From: an uncultured Acidobacteriota bacterium
GTDB taxonomy: Bacteria > Acidobacteriota > CAIWXX01
Direction of reading: 5' to 3'
Assembly: GCA_903916735.1 (NCBI GenBank)
Contig: CAIWXX010000080.1
Coordinates: 1-64,000 of the forward strand
Length of the DNA: 64,000 bases
The notes below the pieces were generated by a model that saw only the letters and a program-made list of their open reading frames with translations, was not told where the DNA came from and made no database searches. Position 1 is the stretch's first letter. Every line of letters starts with the position of its first letter. The translations under genes and the position numbers were made by a program. Positions 1-8,039 of this stretch are shown here, piece after piece.

Positions 1-575
1 GTCGAATCGAAAACATCCTGGGATGCCTGCTCCGAAAAAAGAGGAATTTGATCAACGCTCGGACGATGCTGTCGATCGATGTGAGGTGGCCGGACCCTCG
101 GCGCCTCGCTGCCGTCCATCTCGATTGTTTTATCATAAGGGCCGGCCATCTGCGGCGATCGTGGAGATTCAGGTTCGTGCACCCCGGGAGGCATTGAGGG
201 TGGCTGAAATGCCGGCGGAGCAGGGTTCACAACTGACGCAGAAAGAGGCGAGTCGCTCGGGGTGTTCCTCTCCCGATGTTCCTGCACTCTCTTTTTCAGT
301 TCCTTTTTCCATTCCGGGGCTTTCTGTTGCGGAGGCCCGGCAGGAGGACGAGGGCGTTTCTGAGGCTCTTGGGCTGGCTTAGGCTGGGCCGGAGGTTGCG
401 TACTAAGCGGCAGATCAACGTCCTGCTTTGTCGCAGGGGCTTCGCGCTGGAGAGTCATGGATGCGACTGATACTGGTGCAGCAGGCGCCGCTTCCTCCCG
501 CGGAAGGAGCGCTCCGCATTTCTTGCACTTCTCAGCGTCGCTAAAGCTGACATAGCCGCATTTGAGGCACTTCAC
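1..575 (-). CDS. Zinc-ribbon protein with proline-rich tail (3' end cut by window edge)
   Basis: The minus-strand frame from a GTG at 573-575 stays open to the left edge, about 191 codons. The N-terminus carries two CxxC pairs (CLKCGY and CKKCGA, about 14 residues apart), a zinc-ribbon fold of the kind that starts many bacterial scaffold or membrane proteins. It is followed by a long Pro/Gln/Lys/Glu-rich, probably disordered stretch. A GGGAG ribosome site lies inside the last codons of the TPR gene upstream; that gene's TAA is only 2 bases before the GTG, so the two are almost certainly co-translated. The GTG start and missing stop make it easy to overlook. The role is unknown; association with the TPR partner is inferred from the coupling. 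Confidence 0.8.
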   Translation of the reverse strand, partial: MKCLKCGYVSFSDAEKCKKCGALLPREEAAPAAPVSVASMTLQREAPATKQDVDLPLSTQPPAQPKPAQEPQKRPRPPAGPPQQKAPEWKKELKKRVQEHRERNTPSDSPLSASVVNPAPPAFQPPSMPPGVHEPESPRSPQMAGPYDKTIEMDGSEAPRVRPPHIDRQHRPSVDQIPLFSEQASQDVFDS

Positions 576-577
576 AG

Positions 578-2632
578 TTACTCCCGGAGCTGCTGGAATT
601 TGAGATAGACGTCGAGGTTATGATCGGACGGGCGGTCTTTGTATCGGCGAATCACTGCGAGCTGCCTTCGAGCTATTTCATCATCCGGCGCGAGATCGAG
701 TACCTTCCTGATGCTGGTTTCAGCGCGGGCCATGTCGAGCTCCCTGAGTGCAAGGATGCCCATGTTGTAATAGGATTTTGATAATTGGCGCTTGGCTTCG
801 GCGTTGTTGGGATCGATTTCCAGGGCGTGTTCCAAGCTACGCGATGCCATTTCGAAATTGGCAGAGTTGAACGCGACCTTGCCCTCGGCAAGAGCCTTTT
901 GCAATTCGGCCGACGTAGAGGGGATCGCCTTCTCCGGCTGAGGAGTAATGGTTTCAGGAACCACAGCACTCGTGGATGCACTCTGCGGAGGTATCTCCAA
1001 AAGATTCTGCTGAGCCAGAGCGATTTGATCGCAGGCTTTTTTAAAGAAGGGAGAATCAGGCGGGATTTTTTGAAAGTAGTAGACAGCGTCGAGATTTTCT
1101 TTTCGATCGAGAAGCGCCTGTCCTTGCAACATGTATCCGTCAGCCCCAGCTGCCAGAGGGAGCACATCGGTGGTTTCAACATCTCTCCCAGTGGCTGCCT
1201 GATCGAGGCCCTCGTTCAGAGATCCGAAAATTTGATCCTGAAGGAGGAAAAAAATAACGAGCAGCCCAATTCCACCGAGAAAGATGGCTGCCGAAACAAA
1301 GAGAAACCGCCGCCGCGGGGTTCCAGCCACTGGCTGTGCAGCGATCGGCGGCATCGCACGAACCGTCGTGGATGGAGAAGGCGCCGGCATCGGAATCGCG
1401 GGGACCGATGATGGGAGAGGTTGCGCGTCTTCAGGTTCCAGCTCCACCTCATCCTCGATTTTCTCTTCGGCTTGGCCTAGGCTTGATTCGAGTTCCTGAA
1501 GCAGGCTTCGAGCCGCGGCATGATCCGGGTTTGCCTCTAACGCGTGTGTCACCTCATTGAAAGCAAGGTAGACGTTGCCTCCCCGCTGGTGGTCACGCGC
1601 GTCCTGATAATGGGCTTCGGCTCGATCTTTCTTCTTTTCAGTCTGAACGGTGCGGTCCAGCGCCAGCGCCTCGCTGTTGCCCGGTTGAAGCGATAAGGCC
1701 TCTTCGATCTTTGTCGCGGCCTGTTCCCACTCCCGTGATTCCATGGCCGTCCTGCCCATTGTGAGTGCTTCATCGACACGAGTATGCAGCTTTTCTTGTT
1801 CGATCTCGTAGACTATTTGTTCCTGAAGTGTTTGCAGATCAGGATGATCGGGCACTTTCTCAAGCATGGGAGCCAGGATGACAATGGCCTCTTGGAGACG
1901 TTTCTTGTCGCGGAGCTCCTGGGCTCTGTGGAGGGCTTCGTCGATCTCCCTCTGCCTTTCTTCCATCGCGCGCCGGGCGCGCGCCAGAGCCGCCTGAGCT
2001 TCCTCATGCGATTCATAAATGACAAGGATCCGGCCCCAGATATTAATCGCCTCCTGAAACCGGCCCTCTTTGAAATGAGTGCGCCCATCGGCGAGCAAGC
2101 GAGCAATTGAATCCTCTTCTTCGGGTGTGGGGCGTTTCTTTTGTGGGTGTTGTACATCGCACCGAGTGAGAAGCGGCAGTAGCTGAGAATTCCCTGGATC
2201 AATGGTCGAGATCTTTTCCCACTCGGATCGAGCGCGCTCGATATCCCCATGTACGAAGAATTCCTCGCCTTTGTTGATGAGCTCTCGAACGAAGAGCTCT
2301 GATTCAACCTTCTGCTGTGAAAGCGAATAAATTTCCTGAGCGCGTTTGTGTTCGGGATCCAGATCGAGGATCATCCGGGCCGACGCCAAGGACTGAAGGA
2401 AATTCTTCTCACTGAAATTCCGCTCAACTTCCTTGAGGTGTTCAAGGATAAAAGGCTCGGCGTTGAGAATTTCGACAGCTCTATTATAAAGCTCCTCTGC
2501 TTCGTTGAGAAAAGGATTTGCCTTCAATGCCGCCGATGCCTTTTCGGCAACCTCTTGGAATTTCCGCGCCTCGAACAATTCGCGGATTTCGGCTATTAGG
2601 TCCTGATCGGCCAGGAAAGGATTTTCTTCCAT
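578..2632 (-). CDS. Membrane-anchored TPR-repeat protein
   Basis: About 684 residues. Residues 1-390 and roughly 490-650 are helical repeats with TPR character (A..L...P....A at 34-residue spacing). They flank an acidic/proline linker and one hydrophobic segment at about 445-467. The protein therefore has a large cytoplasmic and a smaller extracytoplasmic TPR array. TPR arrays scaffold protein complexes; no catalytic motif is visible. I chose the ATG at 2632 rather than the TTG two codons upstream because TAAGG sits 7 bases before the ATG. It is the first gene of a pair with the zinc-ribbon gene, behind the promoter at 2658-2687. Function is not recognisable beyond scaffolding. Confidence 0.85.
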   Translation of the reverse strand: MEENPFLADQDLIAEIRELFEARKFQEVAEKASAALKANPFLNEAEELYNRAVEILNAEPFILEHLKEVERNFSEKNFLQSLASARMILDLDPEHKRAQEIYSLSQQKVESELFVRELINKGEEFFVHGDIERARSEWEKISTIDPGNSQLLPLLTRCDVQHPQKKRPTPEEEDSIARLLADGRTHFKEGRFQEAINIWGRILVIYESHEEAQAALARARRAMEERQREIDEALHRAQELRDKKRLQEAIVILAPMLEKVPDHPDLQTLQEQIVYEIEQEKLHTRVDEALTMGRTAMESREWEQAATKIEEALSLQPGNSEALALDRTVQTEKKKDRAEAHYQDARDHQRGGNVYLAFNEVTHALEANPDHAAARSLLQELESSLGQAEEKIEDEVELEPEDAQPLPSSVPAIPMPAPSPSTTVRAMPPIAAQPVAGTPRRRFLFVSAAIFLGGIGLLVIFFLLQDQIFGSLNEGLDQAATGRDVETTDVLPLAAGADGYMLQGQALLDRKENLDAVYYFQKIPPDSPFFKKACDQIALAQQNLLEIPPQSASTSAVVPETITPQPEKAIPSTSAELQKALAEGKVAFNSANFEMASRSLEHALEIDPNNAEAKRQLSKSYYNMGILALRELDMARAETSIRKVLDLAPDDEIARRQLAVIRRYKDRPSDHNLDVYLKFQQLRE

Positions 2633-2657
2633 CAGCAAACCTTACGATGTTTGCGGG

Positions 2658-2687
2658 ATTTTATCAAACAAAATGTTGACGCGTCAA
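2658..2687 (-). promoter_or_regulatory. Sigma-70-type promoter overlapping a 12-bp palindrome
   Basis: On the minus strand TTGACG (2682-2687), an 18-bp spacer and TAAAAT (2658-2663) lie 25 bases before the TPR gene. The -35 box is half of a perfect palindrome, TTGACGCGTCAA (2676-2687), which could be an operator. Operator function is inference. Confidence 0.6.
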
Positions 2688-2702
2688 TAAGAACCACTTT
2701 CT

Positions 2703-2918
2703 TCAGTTTCGGAGTCCGTGGGATTCAGCAAGCCACGCCAACAGGCGACTGATGCTCCCTCTTCCGGCGGCATTCAAGCGGCTGATGAGGTTCATCATTT
2801 CTCGTAGCTGCAGAGAGGCCTGCTCATATCCGCTCCAGTGCATCAGAAGTCCTTCTGTGGCACAGCAGACCTGCGAAATGCTGTTTGCGGTACGTGGGGC
2901 CGGCTTCGGGAAAATCAT
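2703..2918 (-). CDS. Possible small protein, unassigned
   Basis: A 71-codon frame fills most of the 349-base gap between the TPR gene promoter and ftcD. Its C-terminal half (residues about 25-65) has a believable amphipathic-helix composition rich in Leu, Arg and Glu. No ribosome site is seen close to the ATG; the nearest purine run, AAGGA, is about 20 bases upstream. A strong plus-strand promoter begins 8 bases beyond its start. It may be a real short helical protein, a remnant, or chance. Confidence 0.25.
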   Translation of the reverse strand: MIFPKPAPRTANSISQVCCATEGLLMHWSGYEQASLQLREMMNLISRLNAAGRGSISRLLAWLAESHGLRN

Positions 2919-2925
2919 CAGGCTG

Positions 2926-2952
2926 TTGAAACTGATGCGTCCTTGCTATAAT
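2926..2952 (+). promoter_or_regulatory. Promoter of ftcD
   Basis: TTGAAA (2926-2931) and a consensus TATAAT (2947-2952) with a short 15-bp spacer. A TG one base before the -10 box makes it an extended -10 element, which would compensate for the short spacer. It lies 29 bases before the ftcD ATG. Confidence 0.75.
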
Positions 2953-2981
2953 GTCGACGCGCTAACTAAGGGTGAGGCAAA

Positions 2982-3890
2982 ATGGCATCACAAGTGATCG
3001 AATGCGTTCCGAATATCAGCGAAGGGCGGCGGCCCGAGGTTCTGGAAGATATCCGGAAGAGCCTCGATGGTATCTCCGGGTTGAAGGTACTCGGCATAGC
3101 GCCTGACGAAAATCACAACCGCACAGTGATCACACTCATCGGAAATCGACATTCACTGCTTAGTGGAATCGAAGGCCTCTTCCGAGCCACACTCGCTCAC
3201 GTGGATCTACGGAAACATAAAGGTGAACATCCTCGCCTTGGCGCTGTCGATGTCGTTCCCTTTATTCCGATACAAAATGCCACCACCGAGGAATGTGTGG
3301 AGTTAGCCAAAGAAGCGGCTTCGTTGATCTGGGAAAAATTTCAAGTCCCTATTTATTTGTACGAAGATGCCGCCTCGCGCCCTGAACGGAAAGAGTTGCC
3401 CAACATTCGTAAGGGCGAGTTCGAAGGACTTGCCGAAAAGATGAAAAATCCGCTCTGGGCACCCGACTATGGGACTTCTCAGCCACACCCGAGCGCGGGA
3501 GCGTCGGTTGTCGGCTCGCGGCCTCCCCTCATTGCCTACAATGTCAACCTGGCCACCGACAAAATTGAGATCGCCGATAAAATCGCAAAGGCGATCCGCT
3601 ATAGCAGCGGCGGGTTCAGGTATGTTCGCGCTATGGGCGTGGCCCTGGAGGATCGCAAACAGGTACAGGTCTCAATCAACATGGTGAACTATAAAAAGAC
3701 ACCACTTTATCGTGTTTTCGAAACGGTCAAACACGAAGCAGCTCGCTACGGTGTCAATGTTGTCGGCTCCGAAATCGTGGGGCTGTTGCCGGAGGATGCG
3801 TTGCTAGATGTGGCCGATTACTACTTACAAATAGAAAATTTCAACCCGTCTCAAGTGCTGGAACGGAAGATCGCTGAAATGGAATCGTGA
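2982..3890 (+). CDS. ftcD: Glutamate formimidoyltransferase
   Basis: 302 residues. It transfers the formimino group between N-formimino-L-glutamate and tetrahydrofolate, the last step of histidine breakdown by the folate route. The N-terminus has the family hallmark ECVPNISEGR, followed by DENHNRTVIT and GEHPRLGAVDVVPF, and the length matches the stand-alone transferase domain. The cyclodeaminase half found in the vertebrate bifunctional enzyme is absent. The start is supported by GGTGAG six bases upstream and the promoter at 2926-2952. No other hut genes are in the window, so the pathway cannot be checked here. Cytoplasmic. Confidence 0.95.
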   Translation: MASQVIECVPNISEGRRPEVLEDIRKSLDGISGLKVLGIAPDENHNRTVITLIGNRHSLLSGIEGLFRATLAHVDLRKHKGEHPRLGAVDVVPFIPIQNATTEECVELAKEAASLIWEKFQVPIYLYEDAASRPERKELPNIRKGEFEGLAEKMKNPLWAPDYGTSQPHPSAGASVVGSRPPLIAYNVNLATDKIEIADKIAKAIRYSSGGFRYVRAMGVALEDRKQVQVSINMVNYKKTPLYRVFETVKHEAARYGVNVVGSEIVGLLPEDALLDVADYYLQIENFNPSQVLERKIAEMES

Positions 3891-3897
3891 TCCTTTG

Positions 3898-3927
3898 TTG
3901 ACCCATTTTGAATTCGCATGCTATGAT
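3898..3927 (+). promoter_or_regulatory. Promoter of the DUF4388 gene
   Basis: TTGACC (3898-3903), 18-bp spacer, TATGAT (3922-3927) with an upstream TG. It begins 8 bases after the ftcD stop, so the downstream gene has its own transcription start. The same TTGACx-18-TATGAT arrangement precedes the HU gene. Confidence 0.75.
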
Positions 3928-3971
3928 CGGCGCTTGTATTGGCCTGCCATGAGTGCAGCAGTGGAATAGAG

Positions 3972-4514
3972 ATGGCATTTCAGGGATCGTTGGAAGAACT
4001 TCACCTCCCAGACCTCATCCAACTTGTCTCTGTTTCGGGGAAAACGGGAAAGTTTGTTCTCACCAATGGCCAGCAATCCGGCAACATCTTCTTGCTGGAT
4101 GGCAGAATCGTTCATGCCGAGCTCGAAGGACAGAATGGGGAGGAGGCCGTCTACTCTCTCGCCATCTGGTCAAAAGGGGAATTTAGATTCGAGCCGGATC
4201 TCAAGTGCGAGCAGAAGACAATCACAAAATCGAATACGAACCTCTTGATGGAAGCAGCACGCCGGCTTGATGAATGGCGAGTCCTTCAGAAGAAAATCCC
4301 CAATCTCGATATGATTCCCGAGTTCATCGTGCTGGATCGTAAGGAACGTCGGCAGATCAATCTGAATACCAGCGAGTGGATGATCCTTTCACAGATCAAT
4401 GGCGAGCGGACGATACCAGCGATTGCCAAAAACTGCGGCATGAGCCTCTTTGATACCAGCAAAATCCTCTATGGATTGCTGACCTCCGGCCTGCTGCAGC
4501 TAAAGCAGCCTTAG
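3972..4514 (+). CDS. DUF4388 (PATAN-type) domain protein
   Basis: 180 residues from the ATG at 3972. The opening MAFQGSLEELHLPDLIQL is characteristic of the DUF4388/PATAN domain, a module common in signalling proteins of deltaproteobacteria-like and acidobacterial genomes. A C-terminal part (residues about 115-180) looks like a winged-helix repeat (EWMILSQINGERTI, then an L.LL..GLL ending). An in-frame ATG 33 bases upstream would add a Cys-containing peptide without family support, so I start at 3972. It stands alone behind its own promoter. A role in protein-protein signalling is inferred from the family; no enzyme motif is present. Confidence 0.85.
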   Translation: MAFQGSLEELHLPDLIQLVSVSGKTGKFVLTNGQQSGNIFLLDGRIVHAELEGQNGEEAVYSLAIWSKGEFRFEPDLKCEQKTITKSNTNLLMEAARRLDEWRVLQKKIPNLDMIPEFIVLDRKERRQINLNTSEWMILSQINGERTIPAIAKNCGMSLFDTSKILYGLLTSGLLQLKQP

Positions 4515-4597
4515 CCGCAGTGAGGAACGCTGTCAGCGCTCTTTTCCCGAACGGCCCCTCGCGTCAACAGCAACAGACCACTGATGGCGGCAACTGA

Positions 4598-5101
4598 CTA
4601 TTCGATCGTCACCTTCTTCAGGACGTCGCCCTTCACGATTTTTTTGATGACATCGAAGCCTTGTGTGACTTGCCCGAATATTGTGTAATTGCCATCAAGT
4701 CCTGGCTGGGGAGCGAGGCAGATGTAAAATTGGCAATCGGCGCTATTGGGATCCTGTGCTCGCGCCATGGCGACGGTCCCGAGTAGATGCTTCTTGCCGT
4801 TGTTGAATTCGGCGGGAATTTTCACACCGGTGCCGCCTCCACCTGTTCCCTTTGGATCGCCCCCTTGGATCACAAATCCCGGCTCGACACGGTGGAATGT
4901 GAGCCCGTTGTAGAAGCCCTTCGAGACGAGCTCTGAGAGACGCGCAACCGTCTTGGGAGCGGCATCCGGATACATCTGGAAAACGATCTTCCCGCGAACC
5001 GTTTCGATCGTAACGATGAAAGCGAGCTTTTTGGGAGCATCGAATGCATGCGCTGAAATCACAAAGCAATAAAAAATGAAGGAAAGAAGCGCACTTCTCA
5101 A
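4598..5101 (-). CDS. Exported cyclophilin-type peptidyl-prolyl isomerase
   Basis: 167 residues. A signal peptide (about 1-19, cleaved near AHA) precedes a compact cyclophilin domain with the active-site run FHRVEPGFVIQGGD and AMARAQDPNSADCQFYI. It should catalyse cis-trans isomerisation of X-Pro bonds in the periplasm. The start is a TTG whose last two bases overlap the TGA of the deacetylase upstream, with GGGAGGGG 6-7 bases before it, so translation is coupled. The C-terminus ends in the usual VLKKVTIE strand. Substrates are unknown. A weak GC-rich dyad followed by CTTTT at about 4525-4545 lies on the far side, toward the DUF4388 gene. Confidence 0.9.
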   Translation of the reverse strand: MRSALLSFIFYCFVISAHAFDAPKKLAFIVTIETVRGKIVFQMYPDAAPKTVARLSELVSKGFYNGLTFHRVEPGFVIQGGDPKGTGGGGTGVKIPAEFNNGKKHLLGTVAMARAQDPNSADCQFYICLAPQPGLDGNYTIFGQVTQGFDVIKKIVKGDVLKKVTIE

Positions 5102-6015
5102 CTGTGTCCCCTCCCGTTCCCATCGAAGATTGTGAATGATTCGACGATTGTATTGAAATGAATCTGGACCGTATCGTGGAGATCGATGGAATAGCCGCCG
5201 GCAAGAACAATGGCCAATGGAATTCCATGTTTCTTGGATTCCCCGATAACCAATTGATCGCGTCGGATAAGCCCGTTCATCGTCAGTGACAGGCCGCCGA
5301 GCTGATCATGCTCATAGGGATCGGCTCCGGCGAGATAGAAGATGATATCGGGACGGAAATTATCCAGAAGAGAGCTGAGGATGCAGAGCGTCTCGAGGTA
5401 CTCCGCATCCCCGGCGCCGTCATCCAACCCGATGTCCAAGGAACCAGACGGCTTCTCGAACGGGTAGGCATGCTGCTGATGAAGGGAGAAAGTAAACACG
5501 TTTGCATCAGACTGGAAGATGGCGGCAGTCCCGTTGCCATGGTGCAGGTCGCAATCGACGATCAGAATCCGCGAGACAGCTCCATCGGCCAGTAGACTGC
5601 GGGCGGCGATGGCAACATCGTTAAAAAGGCAAAACCCCTCACCATGATCCGAGAAAGCATGATGAAATCCCCCGCCGATATGTATGGCAATGCCCTCGCT
5701 GAGCGCCTTTCGAGAAGTCAGCATGGTTCCTCCGACGGCGATCCTCATGGCTTCGAAAAGGTCCCTGCTGAACGGTACCTCAAGCTTCCTCCGCTCCAAC
5801 TGTGTCAGAGAGTCGTCATTGAGCTTGTGGAGATATTCAGGAGTATGAACGAGGAGAAGATCCGATTCGGTCGCCGGCGGTGGCACGAGCATCTCCTGTT
5901 CTGTCGAAAGCCCGGCCGCCTCGATTCGCTTCACAATCTCATGATATTTTTGTGCCGGAATGACATGCGGCCCGATGTCCATGTTGTACTTATGAGAGTA
6001 AATAAGATGCGGCAC
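5098..6015 (-). CDS. Histone-deacetylase-family deacetylase
   Basis: 305 residues, the usual length for bacterial class II-like/AcuC-like deacetylases. Metal and catalytic motifs are intact: GGGFHHA (tandem His), DCDLHHGNGT (zinc-binding Asp and His), AGADPYEHD (second zinc Asp) and a terminal GGY. It likely removes acetyl groups from protein lysines, polyamines or a small amide; the substrate cannot be read from sequence. It starts at a GTG with only a weak AGAG upstream. The gene overlaps the exported cyclophilin by 4 bases. It lies near the HU gene (6451), a DNA-binding protein often found acetylated, but there is no operon link. Confidence 0.92.
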   Translation of the reverse strand: MPHLIYSHKYNMDIGPHVIPAQKYHEIVKRIEAAGLSTEQEMLVPPPATESDLLLVHTPEYLHKLNDDSLTQLERRKLEVPFSRDLFEAMRIAVGGTMLTSRKALSEGIAIHIGGGFHHAFSDHGEGFCLFNDVAIAARSLLADGAVSRILIVDCDLHHGNGTAAIFQSDANVFTFSLHQQHAYPFEKPSGSLDIGLDDGAGDAEYLETLCILSSLLDNFRPDIIFYLAGADPYEHDQLGGLSLTMNGLIRRDQLVIGESKKHGIPLAIVLAGGYSIDLHDTVQIHFNTIVESFTIFDGNGRGHS

Positions 6016-6389
6016 GTTTGAGGATCTCTAATGGAGAAAAGCTTTTGAGAAAACGCCTATGATTCGCAGCAGGGGACATGGGGAAGAAGGCGCAGGCACG
6101 GGAGCCGGCAGCGGAGGATGAACCGGGAAAGATCGGGGAAAATACGAATGCAGATACGCACTCGCTGAACTGGGCCGGCTCCATTTCACGCCTTTATTGT
6201 TATCGAGTTCCTTGAGAATTGCAATCCTGGCGATGAATGCCGGATCATGAGATGACCATCTCCAGTGTGCCCAAATTACTAGCCGGGGGTGCGGATTCAA
6301 GACGAAGAAAGAGCGACATTCTGCGTCGATGGTTGTTGCGGAGTCGCATCATGATCGATGAAAAGCCCGAACCTGGGAATCGGCCCGGC
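6016..6389. other. Gene-free interval
   Basis: About 370 bases between the divergent deacetylase and HU genes. Short frames on both strands lack ribosome sites and family signals. I looked for SRP RNA, RNase P RNA and tmRNA core motifs and saw none. The only element I can support is the HU promoter at its right end. Confidence 0.5.
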
Positions 6390-6419
6390 TTGACACTGTT
6401 TCCCGCGCTTCCATATGAT
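6390..6419 (+). promoter_or_regulatory. Promoter of the HU gene
   Basis: TTGACA (6390-6395), 18-bp spacer, TATGAT (6414-6419), 31 bases before the HU start codon. The -35 box is consensus. Confidence 0.8.
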
Positions 6420-6450
6420 GAATAGTCTCATCATAACAATGGAGGGTTCC

Positions 6451-6726
6451 ATGAGCAGAGCGGAAGTCGAGTCGAAGATGGCAAAGGAGTCGGGAATCAC
6501 GCAAGAGCAGGCCGAGGTTGCGTTGGACTCCTTCGTGAATTACATTGTGGAAAGCCTGAAGAGCGGCCTGAAGGTCAGGATCAGCGATTTCGGAACCTTT
6601 TCAGTCACGCAAACGAAGGAGCGCATGGGACGGAACCCGAAGACAGGCGAAGCCTTAACAATCCCGGCGATGAAAAGGGCCAAGTTCGCGGCCAGCAGCA
6701 AGCTGAAAGAGACACTCAACTCTTAG
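6451..6726 (+). CDS. HU/IHF-family DNA-binding protein
   Basis: 91 residues, the standard length. It shows the family layout: N-terminal dimerising helices, GTFSV, then RMGRNPKTGEALTIPA, the beta-arm that inserts into the DNA minor groove, and a C-terminal helix. The nucleoid protein bends DNA as a dimer. I start at the ATG at 6451, preceded by GGAGGG at 6441-6446, rather than at ATGs further upstream that would add a non-homologous Met-rich leader. It sits behind a strong promoter as expected for an abundant protein. HU and IHF-like members cannot be told apart from this alone. Confidence 0.95.
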   Translation: MSRAEVESKMAKESGITQEQAEVALDSFVNYIVESLKSGLKVRISDFGTFSVTQTKERMGRNPKTGEALTIPAMKRAKFAASSKLKETLNS

Positions 6727-6772
6727 CATTTTGACAAGGGAGCCTGTCGTTCCTACGGCAGCGGTGGAAGAG

Positions 6773-6800
6773 TTGCGTCAAAGGGCGGCCGTCGAATAAT
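6773..6800 (+). promoter_or_regulatory. Probable promoter of the ROK kinase gene
   Basis: TTGCGT (6773-6778), 16-bp spacer, AATAAT (6795-6800), about 97 bases before the start codon. Moderate matches only. Confidence 0.4.
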
Positions 6801-6896
6801 GAGGCTGGGAATCAAAACGATCCGGGAGATCAAGCAAGACATAGCTGAAAAAAGTATCGGCACGTTTCCAGCCTCAATCGTGTGACAGGGTGACAG

Positions 6897-7835
6897 ATGA
6901 TGAAGCAGAAGACGATTGGACTCGATTTAGGGGGAACCTTTCTCAAAGCCGGGATCATTGACCGATCAGGAAGAATCTCATACCGATCCAAATACACAGT
7001 GGATGCGTCAAGTGCTGAGCGTGTTTTCGAAACGATCGGACAGGCTGTTCGTGAATGCTCGATCGCTGATGCCGATGTCGCCGCTATTGGAATGGGCATC
7101 CCCGGCATTTTTGACCAGGCCGATCAGAAGATCATGAACTCGCCGAACCTCCATTGCCTGGATGGCCGGCATTTGATCGAATTGATGCAGTCGGTGTGCC
7201 CACTGCCTTTTCTTTTTGACAACGATGCGAATTGCGCCGCATTTGGAGAGTTCAAGGCCGGCGCCGGCAGTCACGACGGTCCTGGCGGCACGCTCTCTCC
7301 ACGGAGTTTTATATTGTTGACGATTGGAACGGGCGTGGGAGGCGGCGTTATTCTCGACGGCAAACTCTGGCACGGTGCTCGTGGGTATGCCGGAGAGCCC
7401 GGGCATATTGTCATTGATCGGAAAGGAAAGCCCTGCCACTGCGGCGGCATTGGATGCTTGGAGACCCTTGTTTCGGCATCGGCTGTTGTCGAGGCTTACA
7501 AGGCTCGTGGAGGAAAAGACGTGACCTGTGAAGAAGTGGCGCACGTTGCTTCTCATGGCGATCCACTTGCCATTGGTGCATTCGAGGATGTCGGCCGAAA
7601 TCTCGGCATCGGCCTCTCCGTCATCATCAATCTTCTCAACCCGGAGATGATTGCACTGGGAGGCGGGGTCATGGGAGCCGGGGACTTTCTTTTAAGGCCG
7701 GCTCGAGCAGAGGCCTCAAAGAGAGCGTTTCGTGAGTCTTACCTCTCCACGCGAATCGTCATTGCGGCCCTTGGAAATGACGCGGGAATGATTGGAGCCG
7801 GATTGATGGCATGTGAAAAATTGCTGGGGACCTGA
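6897..7835 (+). CDS. ROK-family sugar kinase
   Basis: 312 residues, typical of ROK glucokinases, N-acetylglucosamine kinases and N-acetylmannosamine kinases. The N-terminal phosphate-binding motif GLDLGGTFLKAG, the catalytic region FDNDANCAAFGE with its Asp, and the zinc-binding CHCGGIGCLE near residue 182 are all intact. It phosphorylates a hexose or N-acetylhexosamine at C6 using ATP in the cytoplasm. GAGHIVID-type signatures vary with substrate and here read EPGHIVID, which does not settle the sugar. GGGTGACAG precedes the ATG. Given the MurNAc salvage genes at 10.7-13.7 kb, a GlcNAc kinase role is plausible but is inference. Confidence 0.9.
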   Translation: MMKQKTIGLDLGGTFLKAGIIDRSGRISYRSKYTVDASSAERVFETIGQAVRECSIADADVAAIGMGIPGIFDQADQKIMNSPNLHCLDGRHLIELMQSVCPLPFLFDNDANCAAFGEFKAGAGSHDGPGGTLSPRSFILLTIGTGVGGGVILDGKLWHGARGYAGEPGHIVIDRKGKPCHCGGIGCLETLVSASAVVEAYKARGGKDVTCEEVAHVASHGDPLAIGAFEDVGRNLGIGLSVIINLLNPEMIALGGGVMGAGDFLLRPARAEASKRAFRESYLSTRIVIAALGNDAGMIGAGLMACEKLLGT

Positions 7836-7839
7836 TCTC

Positions 7840-7898
7840 TTGGCGGGGCAATCAGACGTTCATCATCCATGTCACGCATGACATCCTCCCCCGCAAGG
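7840..7898 (+). repeat. Nested inverted repeat between the ROK kinase and lepA
   Basis: An inner perfect hairpin, ATGTCA-CGCA-TGACAT (7869-7884), is enclosed by outer arms TTGGCGGGG (7840-7848) and CCCCCGCAAGG (7888-7898) that pair with small bulges. No U-tract follows, so it is not a standard terminator. It could be a structured leader of lepA or a protein-binding site; nothing here decides. Confidence 0.45.
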
Positions 7899-8039
7899 GT
7901 GCAGATGAAGCGACGTCATTTGCAACTTATATGCCTCGGGATGAGGGCACCCGTGGCATAATGATAATCGATTCGCGCTATGATAGAGCGTGGGTTATGG
8001 GCTCCGGCCAATCCAATTGCAGGAGCTGAAGGGACGTAC

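Noticed and set aside
7980-8039. 20-residue N-terminal extension of LepA from the upstream ATG
   Set aside because: Family members start just before [16 protein letters not shown], and the GTG at 8040 has a good ribosome site.
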